A stretch of 64,000 nt of DNA from Octadecabacter sp. (GTDB lineage Bacteria > Pseudomonadota > Alphaproteobacteria > Rhodobacterales > Rhodobacteraceae), in contig JAPKAD010000005.1 in the NCBI GenBank assembly GCA_028825445.1, positions 1-64,000 on the forward strand. The letters are read 5' to 3'. The number at the start of each line of letters is the position of its first letter. Positions within the stretch are counted from its first letter, which is position 1. The position numbers and the translations under genes are program-made. Positions 30,035 to 41,082 of this stretch are shown here, one piece after another. The notes under the pieces were generated by a model. It was given only the letters and a program-made list of their open reading frames with translations. It made no database searches and was not told the origin of the DNA.

Positions 30035-30388
30035 ATGCCTTTATATGAGCATGTGTTTATTGCACGTCAGGACTTGTCCAACACGCAAGCTGAAGCCCTC
30101 ATCGAACACTTCTCCACAGTACTGTCAGACAACGATGGAAAAGTCGTAATGTCCGAATACTGGGGCGTCAAAACAATGGCCTACAAGATCAATAAGAACC
30201 GCAAAGGCCACTATGCTTTTATGCGTTCTGATGCTCCGGCACCAGCCGTGCAGGAAATGGAACGTTTAATGCGTCTTCACGAAGACGTAATGCGTATTCT
30301 TACGATTAAAGTTGATGCACATGAAGAAGGCCCTTCCGTGCAAATGCAAAAGCGTGACGAGCGTCCAGAACGCCGCGAACGCCGCTAG
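30035..30388 (+). CDS. rpsF: 30S ribosomal protein S6
   Basis: Small-subunit protein that pairs with S18 on the platform. The start at 30035 is chosen because GGAG precedes it and the protein then begins [15 protein letters not shown] as in relatives. An upstream in-frame ATG at 30002 lies next to the leader stem. It has 117 residues. The S6 core ([21 protein letters not shown]) is clear, and a basic and acidic tail ends RPERRERR. First gene of the rpsF-rpsR-rplI operon. Confidence 0.96.
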   Translation: MPLYEHVFIARQDLSNTQAEALIEHFSTVLSDNDGKVVMSEYWGVKTMAYKINKNRKGHYAFMRSDAPAPAVQEMERLMRLHEDVMRILTIKVDAHEEGPSVQMQKRDERPERRERR

Positions 30389-30417
30389 TTAATCAGATCA
30401 AGAAAGGACCATAAGTT

Positions 30418-30645
30418 ATGGCTACCAAACCATTTTTTCGCCGCCGTAAGTCCGATCCGTTTGAGGGCGATAACGCTCCAAAGATCGACTACAAAGACAC
30501 ACGTACCCTGCAGCGTTATGTTTCAGAACGTGGTAAGATTGTTCCATCCCGCATCACCGCAGTTGGCGCCAAGAACCAGCGTGCGTTGGCCCGTGCTATC
30601 AAGCGCGCACGGTTCCTCGCTTTGCTGCCGTACGCCGTCAAGTAA
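30418..30645 (+). CDS. rpsR: 30S ribosomal protein S18
   Basis: A 75-residue basic protein with the S18 core [20 protein letters not shown] and a C-terminal [18 protein letters not shown]. It follows rpsF by 29 bases and has AAAGGA upstream. Partner of S6 in the ribosome. Confidence 0.98.
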   Translation: MATKPFFRRRKSDPFEGDNAPKIDYKDTRTLQRYVSERGKIVPSRITAVGAKNQRALARAIKRARFLALLPYAVK

Positions 30646-30657
30646 AGGACAGACATC

Positions 30658-31275
30658 ATGGATATCATCCTTCTCGAACGCGTAGCGAAACTAGGTCAGA
30701 TGGGCGACGTCGTCTCTGTGAAACAGGGCTACGCTCGTAACTTCTTGCTACCGCAAGGTAAAGCACTTCGCGTTAATGCTGCAAATATGAAATCTTTTGA
30801 CGCCCAGAAGGCTCAGCTTGAAGTACAAAACCTGGAGACTAAGAAAGAAGCCGATGCAATGGCTGCCAAGCTTGACGGTGAAACCTTCATAGTGATTCGC
30901 TCGGCATCCGATGGCGGCAATTTGTATGGATCCGTCACAACACGCGACGCCGCTGAATCTGCTATTGAAGCTGGGTTTATAGTTGATCGCAAACAAGTTG
31001 TGTTAATCGATCCAATCAAAGTGCTTGGCATCCACAATGTTATCGTCAAGTTGCACCCAGAAGTCGAAGCTACAATTCAGTTGAACGTTGCACGTTCTGC
31101 CGAAGAAGCTCAACTTCAGGCTGCCGGAAAATCTGTTGCTGAATTGGCTGCCGAAGAAGAAGCTGCAGCTGAATTCGAAATTCAGGAGCTGTTTGACGAC
31201 TTAGGTGCTGCCGGTCTCGACGACTTTGAAGGTGACGAAACAGCATCCACTGCTGAAGCGTCAGCTGAAGATTAA
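30658..31275 (+). CDS. rplI: 50S ribosomal protein L9
   Basis: Binds 23S rRNA at the base of the L1 stalk. The N-terminal domain [19 protein letters not shown] with [13 protein letters not shown] is canonical. It has 205 residues, about 55 longer than E. coli L9 because of an Ala/Glu-rich acidic tail, which is usual for Rhodobacterales. It starts 12 bases after rpsR and is followed by a terminator. Confidence 0.97.
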   Translation: MDIILLERVAKLGQMGDVVSVKQGYARNFLLPQGKALRVNAANMKSFDAQKAQLEVQNLETKKEADAMAAKLDGETFIVIRSASDGGNLYGSVTTRDAAESAIEAGFIVDRKQVVLIDPIKVLGIHNVIVKLHPEVEATIQLNVARSAEEAQLQAAGKSVAELAAEEEAAAEFEIQELFDDLGAAGLDDFEGDETASTAEASAED

Positions 31276-31301
31276 ATTTTCCTAGTTACGATTATTTAAT
31301 T

Positions 31302-31332
31302 AAGGCCGCCCTCCTCAATGGGCGGCCTTTTA
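31302..31332 (+). terminator. Terminator after rplI
   Basis: GGCCGCCC and GGGCGGCC form an 8-pair stem with an 8-base loop, followed by TTTT. Confidence 0.88.
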
Positions 31333-31464
31333 ATAAATTCACAAAACGAATTAACATAAATTAAAAGAGTGTTTAGTACTCATCACACTACCAGTAATGG
31401 TTAACTCTTCTAAAGTTGTTTAAGTCAGCTCAAGCCTTTCGACCGAACAGTAATTACTTGATTC

Positions 31465-31893
31465 TTATGTTTTAGCCAATAAACCAATTTTGACATTTGA
31501 TGGATTTCTCAACGTAATCTGAGCTCTTCCACTGTCATTGTAATCGACATCATCATAATAATAAAATTCTTCACCAGTGTTGACTAAAATCATATTGTAT
31601 CACTGAGAGGTGGCAGTAATAAAAAAACTACACGGTCCCATGCCTACAAAAAAGAATGAGAAGTTTATTTAGCTAGCGAAAAAAAACGCTCAATCTTTCA
31701 GTAGGCTGACGATAAGGCAATAATTGAATTTTTTGCTACCAACTACGGTGACTTTATAGCTTTTGGTGAGTATATCATATCCTCGGTGGCACTATACTGA
31801 ACCGCTCCATCCGAAGAATAATTTAGGGCAGACCTGCGCAGCTGCGGTCGATCCTAAAATGGCAAAATGTGCTATTAATTTAAAATTTAACAT
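31465..31893 (-). pseudogene. Broken gene for a small secreted protein
   Basis: The ATG at 31893 has AGGGGA upstream and opens a signal peptide (MLNFKLIAHFAILGSTAAA) followed by QVCPKLFFGWSGSV and a stop. A shift to the next frame gives QYSATEDMIYSPKAIKS, and another gives YKVTVVGSKKFNYC. After a poorly resolved middle, the last frame reads ITATSQ-stop-YNMILVNTGEEFYYYDDVD and continues to a TAA at 31465. The first TGA there sits where Trp would fit. The pattern, with cysteines and a DD(D)x-type loop after LLVN, matches short secreted beta-rich proteins I have seen in Rhodobacterales, whose role is unknown. At least two frameshifts and two stops. Confidence 0.6.
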
Positions 31894-32011
31894 TATGTTC
31901 CCCTATTCCAGATGTGTTTTGGGAAAGCCAAAAGTCTGATCTTTTATAGCAATATTTTTAATTTTCAGGAAATAATTGCGTAACTTAACGCTATACTTTG
32001 CATTTTGTCAC

Positions 32012-32043
32012 GAAAAAGGCCGCTTTCAAAATGGAAAGCGGCC
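32012..32043 (-). terminator. Terminator after tig
   Basis: Minus strand: GGCCGCTTTC pairs with GAAAGCGGCC around a 6-base loop, followed by five T. It lies just past the tig stop. Confidence 0.9.
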
Positions 32044-32066
32044 TAGAATTCACAAAGTCATCAAGG

Positions 32067-33398
32067 TTAATCTTCTTCGAGTGCTTCAACTGCTTTCTGT
32101 AGGTCGTCTTTGCTGACTTCTTTTTCAGTCATAGAAGCAACTTCTAGAATGTGATCAACAACTTTGTCTTCAAACAGAGGTGCACGGATCTGCTGCTGCA
32201 TCTGAGGATTTTTCTGAACAAATTCAAAAAACTGACGTGCTTGATCGCCATACTGACGTGCTTGATTCATCACTGCTTGAGTAAATTCGGCATCAGTTAC
32301 TTGAATTTCAGCTTTCTGACCGATTTCAGCCAACAGCAAACCAAGCCTTACGCGGCGATCTGCTAACTTTGTATGCTCTTCAGTGGTCTCAATCTCCGGA
32401 TGATCGTGGCCTTCAACTTCAGGGTTGTCCTCATGCCATAATTGGTGCGCAATCTGGCCTGCTTCAGCTTCAACCAAAGATGGTGGAAGTTCGAATGAAA
32501 CCATCTTGTCTAGTTCATCAAGAAGAGCTCGTTTTGTAACTGCACGAGCCGCGCCAGAATACTCTTCTTCAAGTTTTGATGTGATTTGACCCTTTAAGCC
32601 TGCAAGATCCTCAGCACCAAACTGTTTTGCCATTTCATCGTCAATCTCTGATGTTTTTGGTTCTTTGACATTTAAAATTTTGCACTCGAACACAGCAACT
32701 TTGCCTGCAAGATGTTCAGCGTTGTAATCTGCAGGGAAAGTGACCTCAACTTTCTTGTCGTCGCCAGCTTTGACACCGATCAGACCTTCTTCGAAGCCTG
32801 GGATGAATTGACCAGACCCAAGTTCAAGTGCGTGCCCTTCAGCAGCACCGCCTTCGAATGGTTCCCCGTCTACTTTACCAAGAAAGTCAAAAATTACTTG
32901 ATCACCATCTTTGGCTTTTGAACCAGCCTTGCGATCTTCAAAGTTCTTTGCAGTATCTGCAAGGGACGTCAGTGCTTCTTGCACGGAGACATCGTCAGCT
33001 TTTACAACGAGTTTATCAAGTTTAATTTGAGAGAAATCAAGATCAGGAACTATTGGCAGTGCTTCGTAGGAAACGTTAACGACCACATCATCGCCTTCTT
33101 TCCATTCATCATTGGCCATCTTCATCTCAGGCTGCATCGCTGGGCGATCGCCAGACGTTTCCAGATGCGTGTTCATTGCACCGTCAACTGCTTCCTGCAT
33201 GGCTTCGCCAAGAACTTTAGGGCCAAACTGCTTTTTCATCATAGCCATGGGAACTTTACCCTTACGGAAGCCCTTCATTTCGACCTCAGGCTGCGCTTCT
33301 TTAAGCTTTTCAAGGACTTTAACGTCCAGCTCGGCAGCTGTGATTTTGATCTCGTAGCCGCGTTTGAGGCCGTCGTTCAGGGTTTCTTTGACCGTCAT
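32067..33398 (-). CDS. tig: Trigger factor (ribosome-bound chaperone, PPIase)
   Basis: A 443-residue chaperone acting at the peptide exit tunnel. The N-terminal ribosome-binding domain has the [16 protein letters not shown] signature (residues 44-59). A FKBP-like PPIase domain follows at about 150-245 ([37 protein letters not shown]). The helical C-terminal domain runs to an acidic end ([10 protein letters not shown]). AAAGGACG precedes the ATG. The gene lies immediately beyond the displaced tRNA-Leu 3' end, and in the ancestral order tRNA-Leu probably lay just upstream of tig. Confidence 0.97.
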   Translation of the reverse strand: MTVKETLNDGLKRGYEIKITAAELDVKVLEKLKEAQPEVEMKGFRKGKVPMAMMKKQFGPKVLGEAMQEAVDGAMNTHLETSGDRPAMQPEMKMANDEWKEGDDVVVNVSYEALPIVPDLDFSQIKLDKLVVKADDVSVQEALTSLADTAKNFEDRKAGSKAKDGDQVIFDFLGKVDGEPFEGGAAEGHALELGSGQFIPGFEEGLIGVKAGDDKKVEVTFPADYNAEHLAGKVAVFECKILNVKEPKTSEIDDEMAKQFGAEDLAGLKGQITSKLEEEYSGAARAVTKRALLDELDKMVSFELPPSLVEAEAGQIAHQLWHEDNPEVEGHDHPEIETTEEHTKLADRRVRLGLLLAEIGQKAEIQVTDAEFTQAVMNQARQYGDQARQFFEFVQKNPQMQQQIRAPLFEDKVVDHILEVASMTEKEVSKDDLQKAVEALEED

Positions 33399-33445
33399 GG
33401 TGTCGTCCTTTTCTTTGTCTCATAGGCCAAAAGGCCAAAATATAG

Positions 33446-33463
33446 TGGTGCGGGTGAAGGGAC
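33446..33463. repeat. Distal attachment-site copy of the tRNA-Leu 3' end
   Basis: An 18-base sequence starting TGGTGCGGGTGAAGG. It matches the 3' end of the tRNA-Leu gene (34834-34851) at 17 of 18 positions, in the same orientation, 1388 bases away. The single difference falls at tRNA position 72. Confidence 0.75.
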
Positions 33464-33648
33464 GCTTTTTTTATATAAAAGAGGTGCTTTGACGATCTCA
33501 TAGTAATAAGATCGTATTGGCACAAAATTTCTTCAAAAAGACCTTCATTATTCTCACCGCCCACTATGCCACTTGAGCTTGTTCTACAAGCTGCTGTTAC
33601 CCTCACCACTGTGCAAAAGTAGTACTGAAGGGGCCCAATCAAAAATAA

Positions 33649-33858
33649 GACCCCTTGATCACCCCATATGCCCAAGAACCCTTCTGCGATTCCGGTACAA
33701 CGTTCTATGTATCCTTGAATGAGGGCTTTAAGTTTGATGGTAGCGTTTAGTCAGACTCACATTTTGTGGTTGAGGCGCTGAGAGCAGTCTTTGATCCAAA
33801 AGGTGTATTTTTCCAGAGTGCCAAAAAAATCCCATCTTTCAGGTTTCAAAGAAATTAA
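33649..33858 (+). pseudogene. Coding relic inside the island, family unknown
   Basis: Plus-strand frame reading DPLITPYAQEPFCDSGTTFY, then VSLNEGFKFDGSV, a TAG at 33748, then SDSHFVVEALRAVFDPKGVF and on to a TAA at 33858. The residue pattern looks like real protein on both sides of the stop. I do not recognise the family. Confidence 0.4.
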
Positions 33859-34337
33859 AAGACAGTGTTTTTTTAGCTTTTTAAATCTCTTGCAACAAAA
33901 GCCTTCAAGGCAATAAACTTGACGGATTAACTTGATTTTCAAAATTACGAATGCACCGCTGAAAACGTGATTGTGATTATAGTGGACCTACTTTGGATCA
34001 GTCACACGTTAAATAAAAGCGTGTGACGACACCTGTAAGGTTATTGGTATGGTGATCAGAACCAGATATCGAAAATCACAAAAAAAATATCATCTTTGTT
34101 CGTGCAGCCACAGAAGCTTACGAGGGGCACCAACCCCAGTGCTTAACGTTACCACCCTGCACTTATGGACCTGTGTAACCGACAAAGGCCCACTTTCGAA
34201 ACTGGTGTGATTCAACCCACCATCGAAGTTTCACGCCTCATTAATTATGTCGATGAGGGCCAAATACAAAAAAACTAGATCACGACTAATTCTATAAAGT
34301 GGGAAATAGTCGTGTTTTCTACTTACCGGAAAAGTGA

Positions 34338-34717
34338 CCTAATGATCTGCTTCCATGACTTCGCGCAATCGTTGATCACGCCATTTAGGTATGTCCGTAG
34401 AAGTAACCGATCGTATTGGCATCTTAAATAGGTTGTCTCGCTGGAACTTAATAAATCGAATGGTTTCCCACCTAACGCCGCGCTTCGTCTGTGAAACTAT
34501 TCCAACGTACAAATCAAAAGCATCATCAACTGTGTGAGCTTCCGCAGTCTCTTCTTGGTGGTGACTTTAGTATGTTGCTCGATTCGCCCAGTCTTGGGCT
34601 TCACACTTGGCAGTCCAGACCTTTGGTTTACAAAAGCCATCAATATACATCATAGCCAGCCAACCCTTTTTTGTATGGAACTATGCTTACCATGAACGCT
34701 TCCGTGCGAAATGCCAT
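34338..34717 (-). pseudogene. N-terminal remnant of a tyrosine-recombinase integrase
   Basis: A start near 34717 gives a short arm-binding-like region (KKGWLAMMYIDGFCKPKVW, then AKCEAQDWANRATY), ending in TAA. A different frame resumes as AHTVDDAFDLYVGIVSQTKR, then GVRWETIRFIKFQRDNLFKM and TDIPKWRDQRLREV, and stops at 34338. The second part is typical of the SAM-like core-binding domain of phage-type integrases. The catalytic domain with the RHRY residues is absent. Frameshifts and truncation make it dead. It lies next to the 3' end of tRNA-Leu, the usual place for an island integrase. Confidence 0.65.
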
Positions 34718-34833
34718 GTGCTGTTTGTGCGTAACATCTGCCCATCTGTATAAATCTAGCACAATCATGATTTTGCTGAAGGATATTATTTATATGACGC
34801 AGAGCTCATTTTGAACACTGCGTCATAATAATC

Positions 34834-34851
34834 TGGTACGGGTGAAGGGAC
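34834..34851. repeat. Attachment-site copy within the tRNA-Leu 3' end
   Basis: An 18-base sequence starting TGGTACGGGTGAAGG that covers the CCA, discriminator, acceptor strand and part of the T arm. Its partner is at 33446-33463. Confidence 0.7.
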
Positions 34852-34918
34852 TCGAACCCCCACGCCTTGCGGCGCTTGGACCTAAACCAAGTGCGTCTAC
34901 CAATTCCGCCACACCCGC
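34834..34918 (-). tRNA. tRNA-Leu (UAG anticodon)
   Basis: 85 bases including an encoded CCA. The acceptor strand GCGGGTG pairs with CACCCGT, so pair 1-72 is G-U. The D arm contains GGAATTGGTAGACGC. The anticodon stem CTTGG/CCAAG encloses loop TTTAGGT, giving anticodon TAG for CUN leucine codons. The long variable arm (GCGCCGCAAGGCG) is typical of tRNA-Leu, and the T arm has GGTTCGAGTCC. The 3' end forms one side of the eroded integration site. The distal copy would restore a G-C first pair. Confidence 0.95.
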
Positions 34919-36332
<1,414 letters not shown>

Positions 36333-36405
36333 TTATCGGTCGCTATGTCCAACAGCACGATAAATTCAGTACTATATTTAACCTATCAAACGAAAGACAG
36401 CTGAT

Positions 36406-37812
36406 ATGACCAACAAAGATATTGTCAAGATGATTAAAGATGAAAACATCGATTACGTTGACGTTCGCTTTACTGACCCTCGCGGCAAATTGCAGCACGT
36501 TACCTTGATGTCAGATCAAGTTGACGAAGATTTTCTTGAAGAAGGATTTATGTTCGATGGATCCTCTATTGCGGGTTGGAAGTCTATTGATAAATCTGAC
36601 ATGAAACTAATGCTGGACGTGGATAGTGCCTACGTTGACCCGTTCTATGCTGAGAAAACACTTTGTATTCACTGCTCTGTTGTTGAACCTGATACTGGTG
36701 AGGGCTACGATCGGGATCCGCGTGGAACAGCCGAAAGGGCGGAGGCATATTTAAAGTCCACAGGCATTGGCGATACATCTTTTTGGGGACCCGAAGCTGA
36801 ATTCTTTTTATTTGACGACGTCCGCTATCAAGTTGGCATTAATAAAGTATCATACCAAATTGATGCAATCGACGCATCGTGGAATACGGACACTCAATAC
36901 GAAATGGGCAACTCAGGGCACCGTCCAGGTGTTAAAGGCGGCTACTTCCCTGTAAACCCTATTGATGACGCACAAGACATCCGCTCTGAAATGCTATCAA
37001 CGATGAAGCGCATGGGCATGAAGGTCGACAAGCACCACCATGAAGTGGCATCCTGTCAGCACGAACTCGGTCTGATATTTGGCACTCTGACGACACAAGC
37101 CGATGAATTACAAAAATATAAATACGTGGTGCACAACGTCGCACAAGCCTATGGAAAAACCGCTACGTTCATGCCAAAACCCATTGCCGGTGACAACGGC
37201 ACAGGCATGCACGTAAACATGTCAATCTGGAAAGATGGCAAACCATTGTTTGCAGGTGATAAATACGCTGACCTGTCACAGGAAGCTCTATGGTTTATTG
37301 GGGGTATCCTGACACACGCCAAGGCGCTAAATGCAATAACAAATCCGTCTACAAATTCTTACAAGCGACTCATCCCGGGTTTTGAAGCTCCTGTTCTTCG
37401 CGCCTACTCTGCCTCCAACCGTTCGGGTTGTGTACGTATCCCATGGACAGAATCCCCAAAAGCAAAGCGAGTTGAAGCCCGTTTCCCTGACCCCGCGGCC
37501 AACCCATACTTATGCTTTGCTGCATTGTTGATGGCGGGACTTGACGGAATCAAGAACAAGATTGACCCTGGTCCTGCTTCCGACAAAGATCTCTATGATC
37601 TACCACCAGAAGAATTGGCTGAAATCCCAACGGTCTGTGGTTCTTTACGTGAAGCACTAGAAGAATTAGAAAAAGACATGGACTTCTTGCTGCAAGGTGA
37701 TGTGTTCACCAAAGACCAATTGCAAGGCTACATGGACCTCAAGTGGGAGGAAGTTTACGAATATGAGCATACCCCACACCCTGTTGAATTTAAACTATAT
37801 TACAGTTGCTAA
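36406..37812 (+). CDS. glnA: Glutamine synthetase type I
   Basis: Assimilates ammonia: glutamate plus ammonia plus ATP gives glutamine. It has 468 residues, full length. Seen: [19 protein letters not shown], the metal and ATP region [33 protein letters not shown], and the adenylylation site Tyr397 in [11 protein letters not shown]. It is subject to adenylylation as in other proteobacteria. It lies 73 bases after glnB in one operon and is closed by a strong terminator. Confidence 0.98.
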   Translation: MTNKDIVKMIKDENIDYVDVRFTDPRGKLQHVTLMSDQVDEDFLEEGFMFDGSSIAGWKSIDKSDMKLMLDVDSAYVDPFYAEKTLCIHCSVVEPDTGEGYDRDPRGTAERAEAYLKSTGIGDTSFWGPEAEFFLFDDVRYQVGINKVSYQIDAIDASWNTDTQYEMGNSGHRPGVKGGYFPVNPIDDAQDIRSEMLSTMKRMGMKVDKHHHEVASCQHELGLIFGTLTTQADELQKYKYVVHNVAQAYGKTATFMPKPIAGDNGTGMHVNMSIWKDGKPLFAGDKYADLSQEALWFIGGILTHAKALNAITNPSTNSYKRLIPGFEAPVLRAYSASNRSGCVRIPWTESPKAKRVEARFPDPAANPYLCFAALLMAGLDGIKNKIDPGPASDKDLYDLPPEELAEIPTVCGSLREALEELEKDMDFLLQGDVFTKDQLQGYMDLKWEEVYEYEHTPHPVEFKLYYSC

Positions 37813-37840
37813 TTTCTTATAATTATTTTGTATCACTATC

Positions 37841-37870
37841 AAAAGGCACCCCAGACTGGGGTGCCTTTTT
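37841..37870 (+). terminator. Terminator after glnA
   Basis: GGCACCCCAG and TGGGGTGCC form a 9-10 pair stem with a 2-base loop flanked by A4 and T6, so it could work in both directions. Confidence 0.92.
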
Positions 37871-38231
37871 TGGTTTCAGTTAAGCTCAATCAGTCCACTA
37901 CGTTATTACCAGAGCAACCACATAAAATTAAAAGACAGGTTGCATCTAATTAACGAATTACTGGTTAAAAATTTTGACATCACCAGTTGAGATTCTAATG
38001 TATTACTAAAGTAATCAAATACATAAACTCAACACCATGATTGGTTGGGCAAACGTTCAAGCAGGAGCCAGCACAAAACAGACAAACTCGTGGACCCGTA
38101 ATGCCGTATATCATAGACTGCATACGCAAGAAGAATTGATGCATCCTCATTGTACCAGATTATCAACAAAAAAACTTCGTAAAATAGCTCTTACAGGCGT
38201 CGCCATACTGGCCGATTTTTATACTTCTGTT
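37871..38231. other. Gene-free stretch
   Basis: About 360 bases between the glnA terminator and the 3' end of the DUF3445 gene. The plus-strand frame at 38037 has no ribosome binding site or family features and is not called. Confidence 0.5.
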
Positions 38232-38993
38232 TTACTTATCCGCGCGCAGATCATCTGCTGCTACTACAGTTGTATGGATGATAAATGCAACAGCATCTGG
38301 CTGCGGCAATCTTAGAACTGTTTGCCGTTCGCTGCGCAGATACGGCGCATCAGGCTGCCCGGCACAGCGAAGATCATTTTCCTGTTTCGGCTGATGGAGT
38401 TCACCCTTATTATAATGCAATAGATTGGCGCGCCACATCGGACGCCCCTCCTGCACTCCATCAAAAAGTCGTTGAACGCGCATCGCAATAGCACTGTCAT
38501 ATTCTGCTACAGGGCTGTGAATTGCGATCAATGGCTTTCCAATTTTTTGCGCAAGTGTCCAACTTGCTGGGAAACATAAGACAGCTCCACTTAAAACGTG
38601 CTCGTCACCGGACCGTTCCATGATACAGACGTCTTGCTGCAACACAGCGCCAATTGATCGAAGTGGCGCAAGCCAGTCTATAACCACCTTGTACCCATCA
38701 GGGCACCACACGTGATCGCCCATCCGAACGAACCCATCGGGCAAAGCGTCTAATGCAGCAGCAACGAATCCACACGCAGCCAACAGACCACCCGGCGTCT
38801 GGGCATAAACATCCGCCTCACAATTCTGTAATAAACGTCGCCTCAACCCCATTTGTGCATTGTATGCATCATCACACGTTAGCCAAGGGCCAACGACAGG
38901 GCGCATTGAGGGAAGTCGCGCAGATGCAACCTCGGTCTGACCTTCGGGTAATTTTTGCTGTAATATTAGATTCGAAATTTCATGCATTTTCAT
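38232..38993 (-). CDS. DUF3445 protein, heme-dependent oxidative N-demethylase-like
   Basis: A 253-residue protein with the DUF3445 core: WLTCDDAYNAQMGLRRRLL, DVCIMERSGDEHVLSGAVLC, FPASWTLAQKIGKPLIAIHS, VQRLFDGVQEGRPMWRAN and PYLRSERQTVLRLP. One member of the family has been characterised as a heme enzyme that oxidatively demethylates dimethylamine-type substrates. The function here is inferred from that. The exact start is uncertain: TTG 38996, ATG 38993 and ATG 38987 are in frame, none with a good ribosome binding site. Methylated amine use would fit the adjacent glnB-glnA, but the genes are convergent. Confidence 0.85.
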   Translation of the reverse strand: MKMHEISNLILQQKLPEGQTEVASARLPSMRPVVGPWLTCDDAYNAQMGLRRRLLQNCEADVYAQTPGGLLAACGFVAAALDALPDGFVRMGDHVWCPDGYKVVIDWLAPLRSIGAVLQQDVCIMERSGDEHVLSGAVLCFPASWTLAQKIGKPLIAIHSPVAEYDSAIAMRVQRLFDGVQEGRPMWRANLLHYNKGELHQPKQENDLRCAGQPDAPYLRSERQTVLRLPQPDAVAFIIHTTVVAADDLRADK

Positions 38994-39750
38994 CAACTGT
39001 TTGTGACATTATTTAACTGACAGATACAATTTGCTCCGTCACCTTGATGATAGACAATGAGTCTAAGCTATGAACAGCAATTATTATGATACAAGCAACA
39101 GACCTCATTATAGTTTCTTTGTCATCTGGAATTGCCAAAATACTATTTAAGAGCGCGCTTAATTCACTTTTGTGCGAGCGCCACGACAGTACTTCGATAT
39201 TTTACTTTGCAAACTACAACACATATTTGGAATTAAAATCAAGCTTCGCAATAGCGAAATACCTCGGTAAACAAATTTTATGAGCTTGAAAGTTCCTATT
39301 TTTTGGAAGGTAAAAAATCCACACTGGCCTGAAACAGATCAACCACTAGCAGTAATTTGACCGCTTGACCGAAATAGCAACATCTTTTGATCTACTTTCA
39401 GGTCTACGTCAGGATTCGGATCACTGTGTGGCAGTAATTTGCCCCCCCCTTCAAATGCGCGCGCAAACAAGCAATGAGTGCCAAGATTTGTGCGCATGCC
39501 GCTTTCAAAACAGGGGGATAAAACAAAACAGCTAAGCAAGATCGTTGGTCCAAACATTGCTAGACTAGCGCCCCACCTAAGTACCTCGCCTGCAAATCAC
39601 TTACCAAATGGCAAAATGTCTGACGAGAAATACCTGCGCACTCCAAAACTACACCTACTCACCTTCTTGTGACGTAAGCTTCACATACCTTGCGGGCGTA
39701 CCCAGCGTGCATCAGTTCTATCTAATTTTTTAATAAAGAGGCGATGCCAG
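38994..39750. other. Gene-free stretch, possibly decayed
   Basis: About 750 bases. The frames at 39086 (+), 39339 (-) and 39478 (+) lack ribosome binding sites and known motifs. The 39339-39557 minus frame includes a G-run (about 39445) and may be a scrap of an older gene. Nothing here is called. Confidence 0.4.
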
Positions 39751-40934
39751 ATGCCCACCACCCGTTTCACTTTCTCCAGTCATAATGGCCAAAACTAGCT
39801 GCCCGTCTTGATCAACCAGAAGGTTCAAACTCTACAACAGCCCTTTTTGCACACTGTTTTACTTGCTCCAAAGACATTCCAGCAGCGCGGCTTTCGTCAA
39901 TGGGCATTGCCGTACTGCGCTTTGACTTCACTGGTTTGGGTCATTCCGAGGGTGAGTTTGAAAACACAAACTTCACCACTAATGTTCAGGACCTCGTGGC
40001 TGCAAGCGCTGAATTAGCACGACGCAGCATGTGTCCATCCTTACTAATTGGTCACAGCTTAGGTGGTACTGCCGTGCTCAAAGCCGCGCAAGAAATAAAA
40101 ACTATCAAAAATGTTGTAACTTTAGGTGCGCCGTTCAGCCCTGAGCATATCATCAGAAATTTCACCAATGCTCTGCCTAAAATCATGCGTGACGGCGTGG
40201 CTAATGTGTCCCTTGGTGGGCGTCCCTTCCGCATTTCAAATAATTTTCTACTAGACATCGCCAAAAGCTATCTCACCCCAGCGATCACAAACCTTAACGC
40301 TGCTCTTTTAGTGCTCCACGCCCCGCGCGACGCAACAGTTTCGATCAACAACGCATCCGAAATTTTACTCACTGCTAATCACCCGAAGAGTTTTGTCACC
40401 TTGGATGGTGCCGACCACCTACTTAGCCGCGCAGAATACGCCGCAGACGTCATTGCAACATGGGCTAAACGTTATATTGATCTAACCCATCCAGCGCCGC
40501 TTAATGGCGCACCCGAGGGTGTACTGCGCGTTTGCGAAGCAAATCCAAATGGCTATCTGCAAGATGTGCAATCAGGACCGCACCACCTGCTCGCAGACAT
40601 ACCTGCAGCCTACGGCGGCACAAACAAAGGTCTGACACCCTATGGCTTTCTTTCAGCAGGCCTTGGTGCATGCACGTCTATGACAATTCGCATGTATGCC
40701 CGACGCAAAGGCTAGCCGCTAATGTCAGTTAGCGTTGATGTGACTCACAATAAAATCCACGGGCAGGATGCAGGAGCGGAAACCAAATCAAAGATCGACA
40801 GTTTTCTTCGTACAATCACTTTGCAAGGTGACCTTGATGACAGTCAATGCGCTCGCTTACTCGAGATAGCCGACCTCTGCCCCGTTCAGCTATCGCTAGA
40901 ACGCTTCAACCATATTAAAACAAAACTCGCTTAA
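39751..40934 (+). pseudogene. Alpha/beta hydrolase-OsmC fusion protein, disrupted
   Basis: The ATG at 39751 (AGAGG upstream) opens MPTTRFTFSSHNGQ and hits TAG at 39796. Adding one base to the A-run at 39791-39794 restores KLAARLDQPEGSNSTTALFA and joins the long open frame that follows. That frame has FDFTGLGHSEGEF, the nucleophile elbow LIGHSLGGTA, GADHLLSR with the catalytic His, and an OsmC domain with GLGACTSMTIRMYA. A second break, TAG at 40713, stands where Trp is expected. The same frame then continues through the end of the OsmC domain, with its second Cys in ADLCPV, to a TAA at 40934. The family is a fused hydrolase and peroxide-reducing OsmC. Only two point lesions are seen, so the loss is recent or includes a sequencing error. 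Confidence 0.85.
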
Positions 40935-41082
40935 ACACTTTTTTGCCTTTTTTGTTCCCCCGCCGATGGAGCAACGATATTTATAATACCACCTGTTAAA
41001 CTAGGAAGGCCTCACACCAAAAAAAAATGAGGCGTGAAGCAAAACTCCACACCTCCAAATTTTACGACCTTGATTGAGCGAC

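Larger units (their letters stand above)
33464..34833. mobile_element. Eroded tRNA-Leu integrative element
   Basis: A 1.37 kb segment bounded by direct copies of the tRNA-Leu 3' end. It holds a truncated integrase reading away from the tRNA, as in a standard tRNA-targeted island. It also holds a plus-strand coding relic (33649-33858), a second possible relic near 34160-34275, and a perfect 8-base inverted repeat at 34001-34008/34020-34027. No intact gene remains, so it cannot move on its own. This is inferred from sequence structure alone. Confidence 0.65.
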
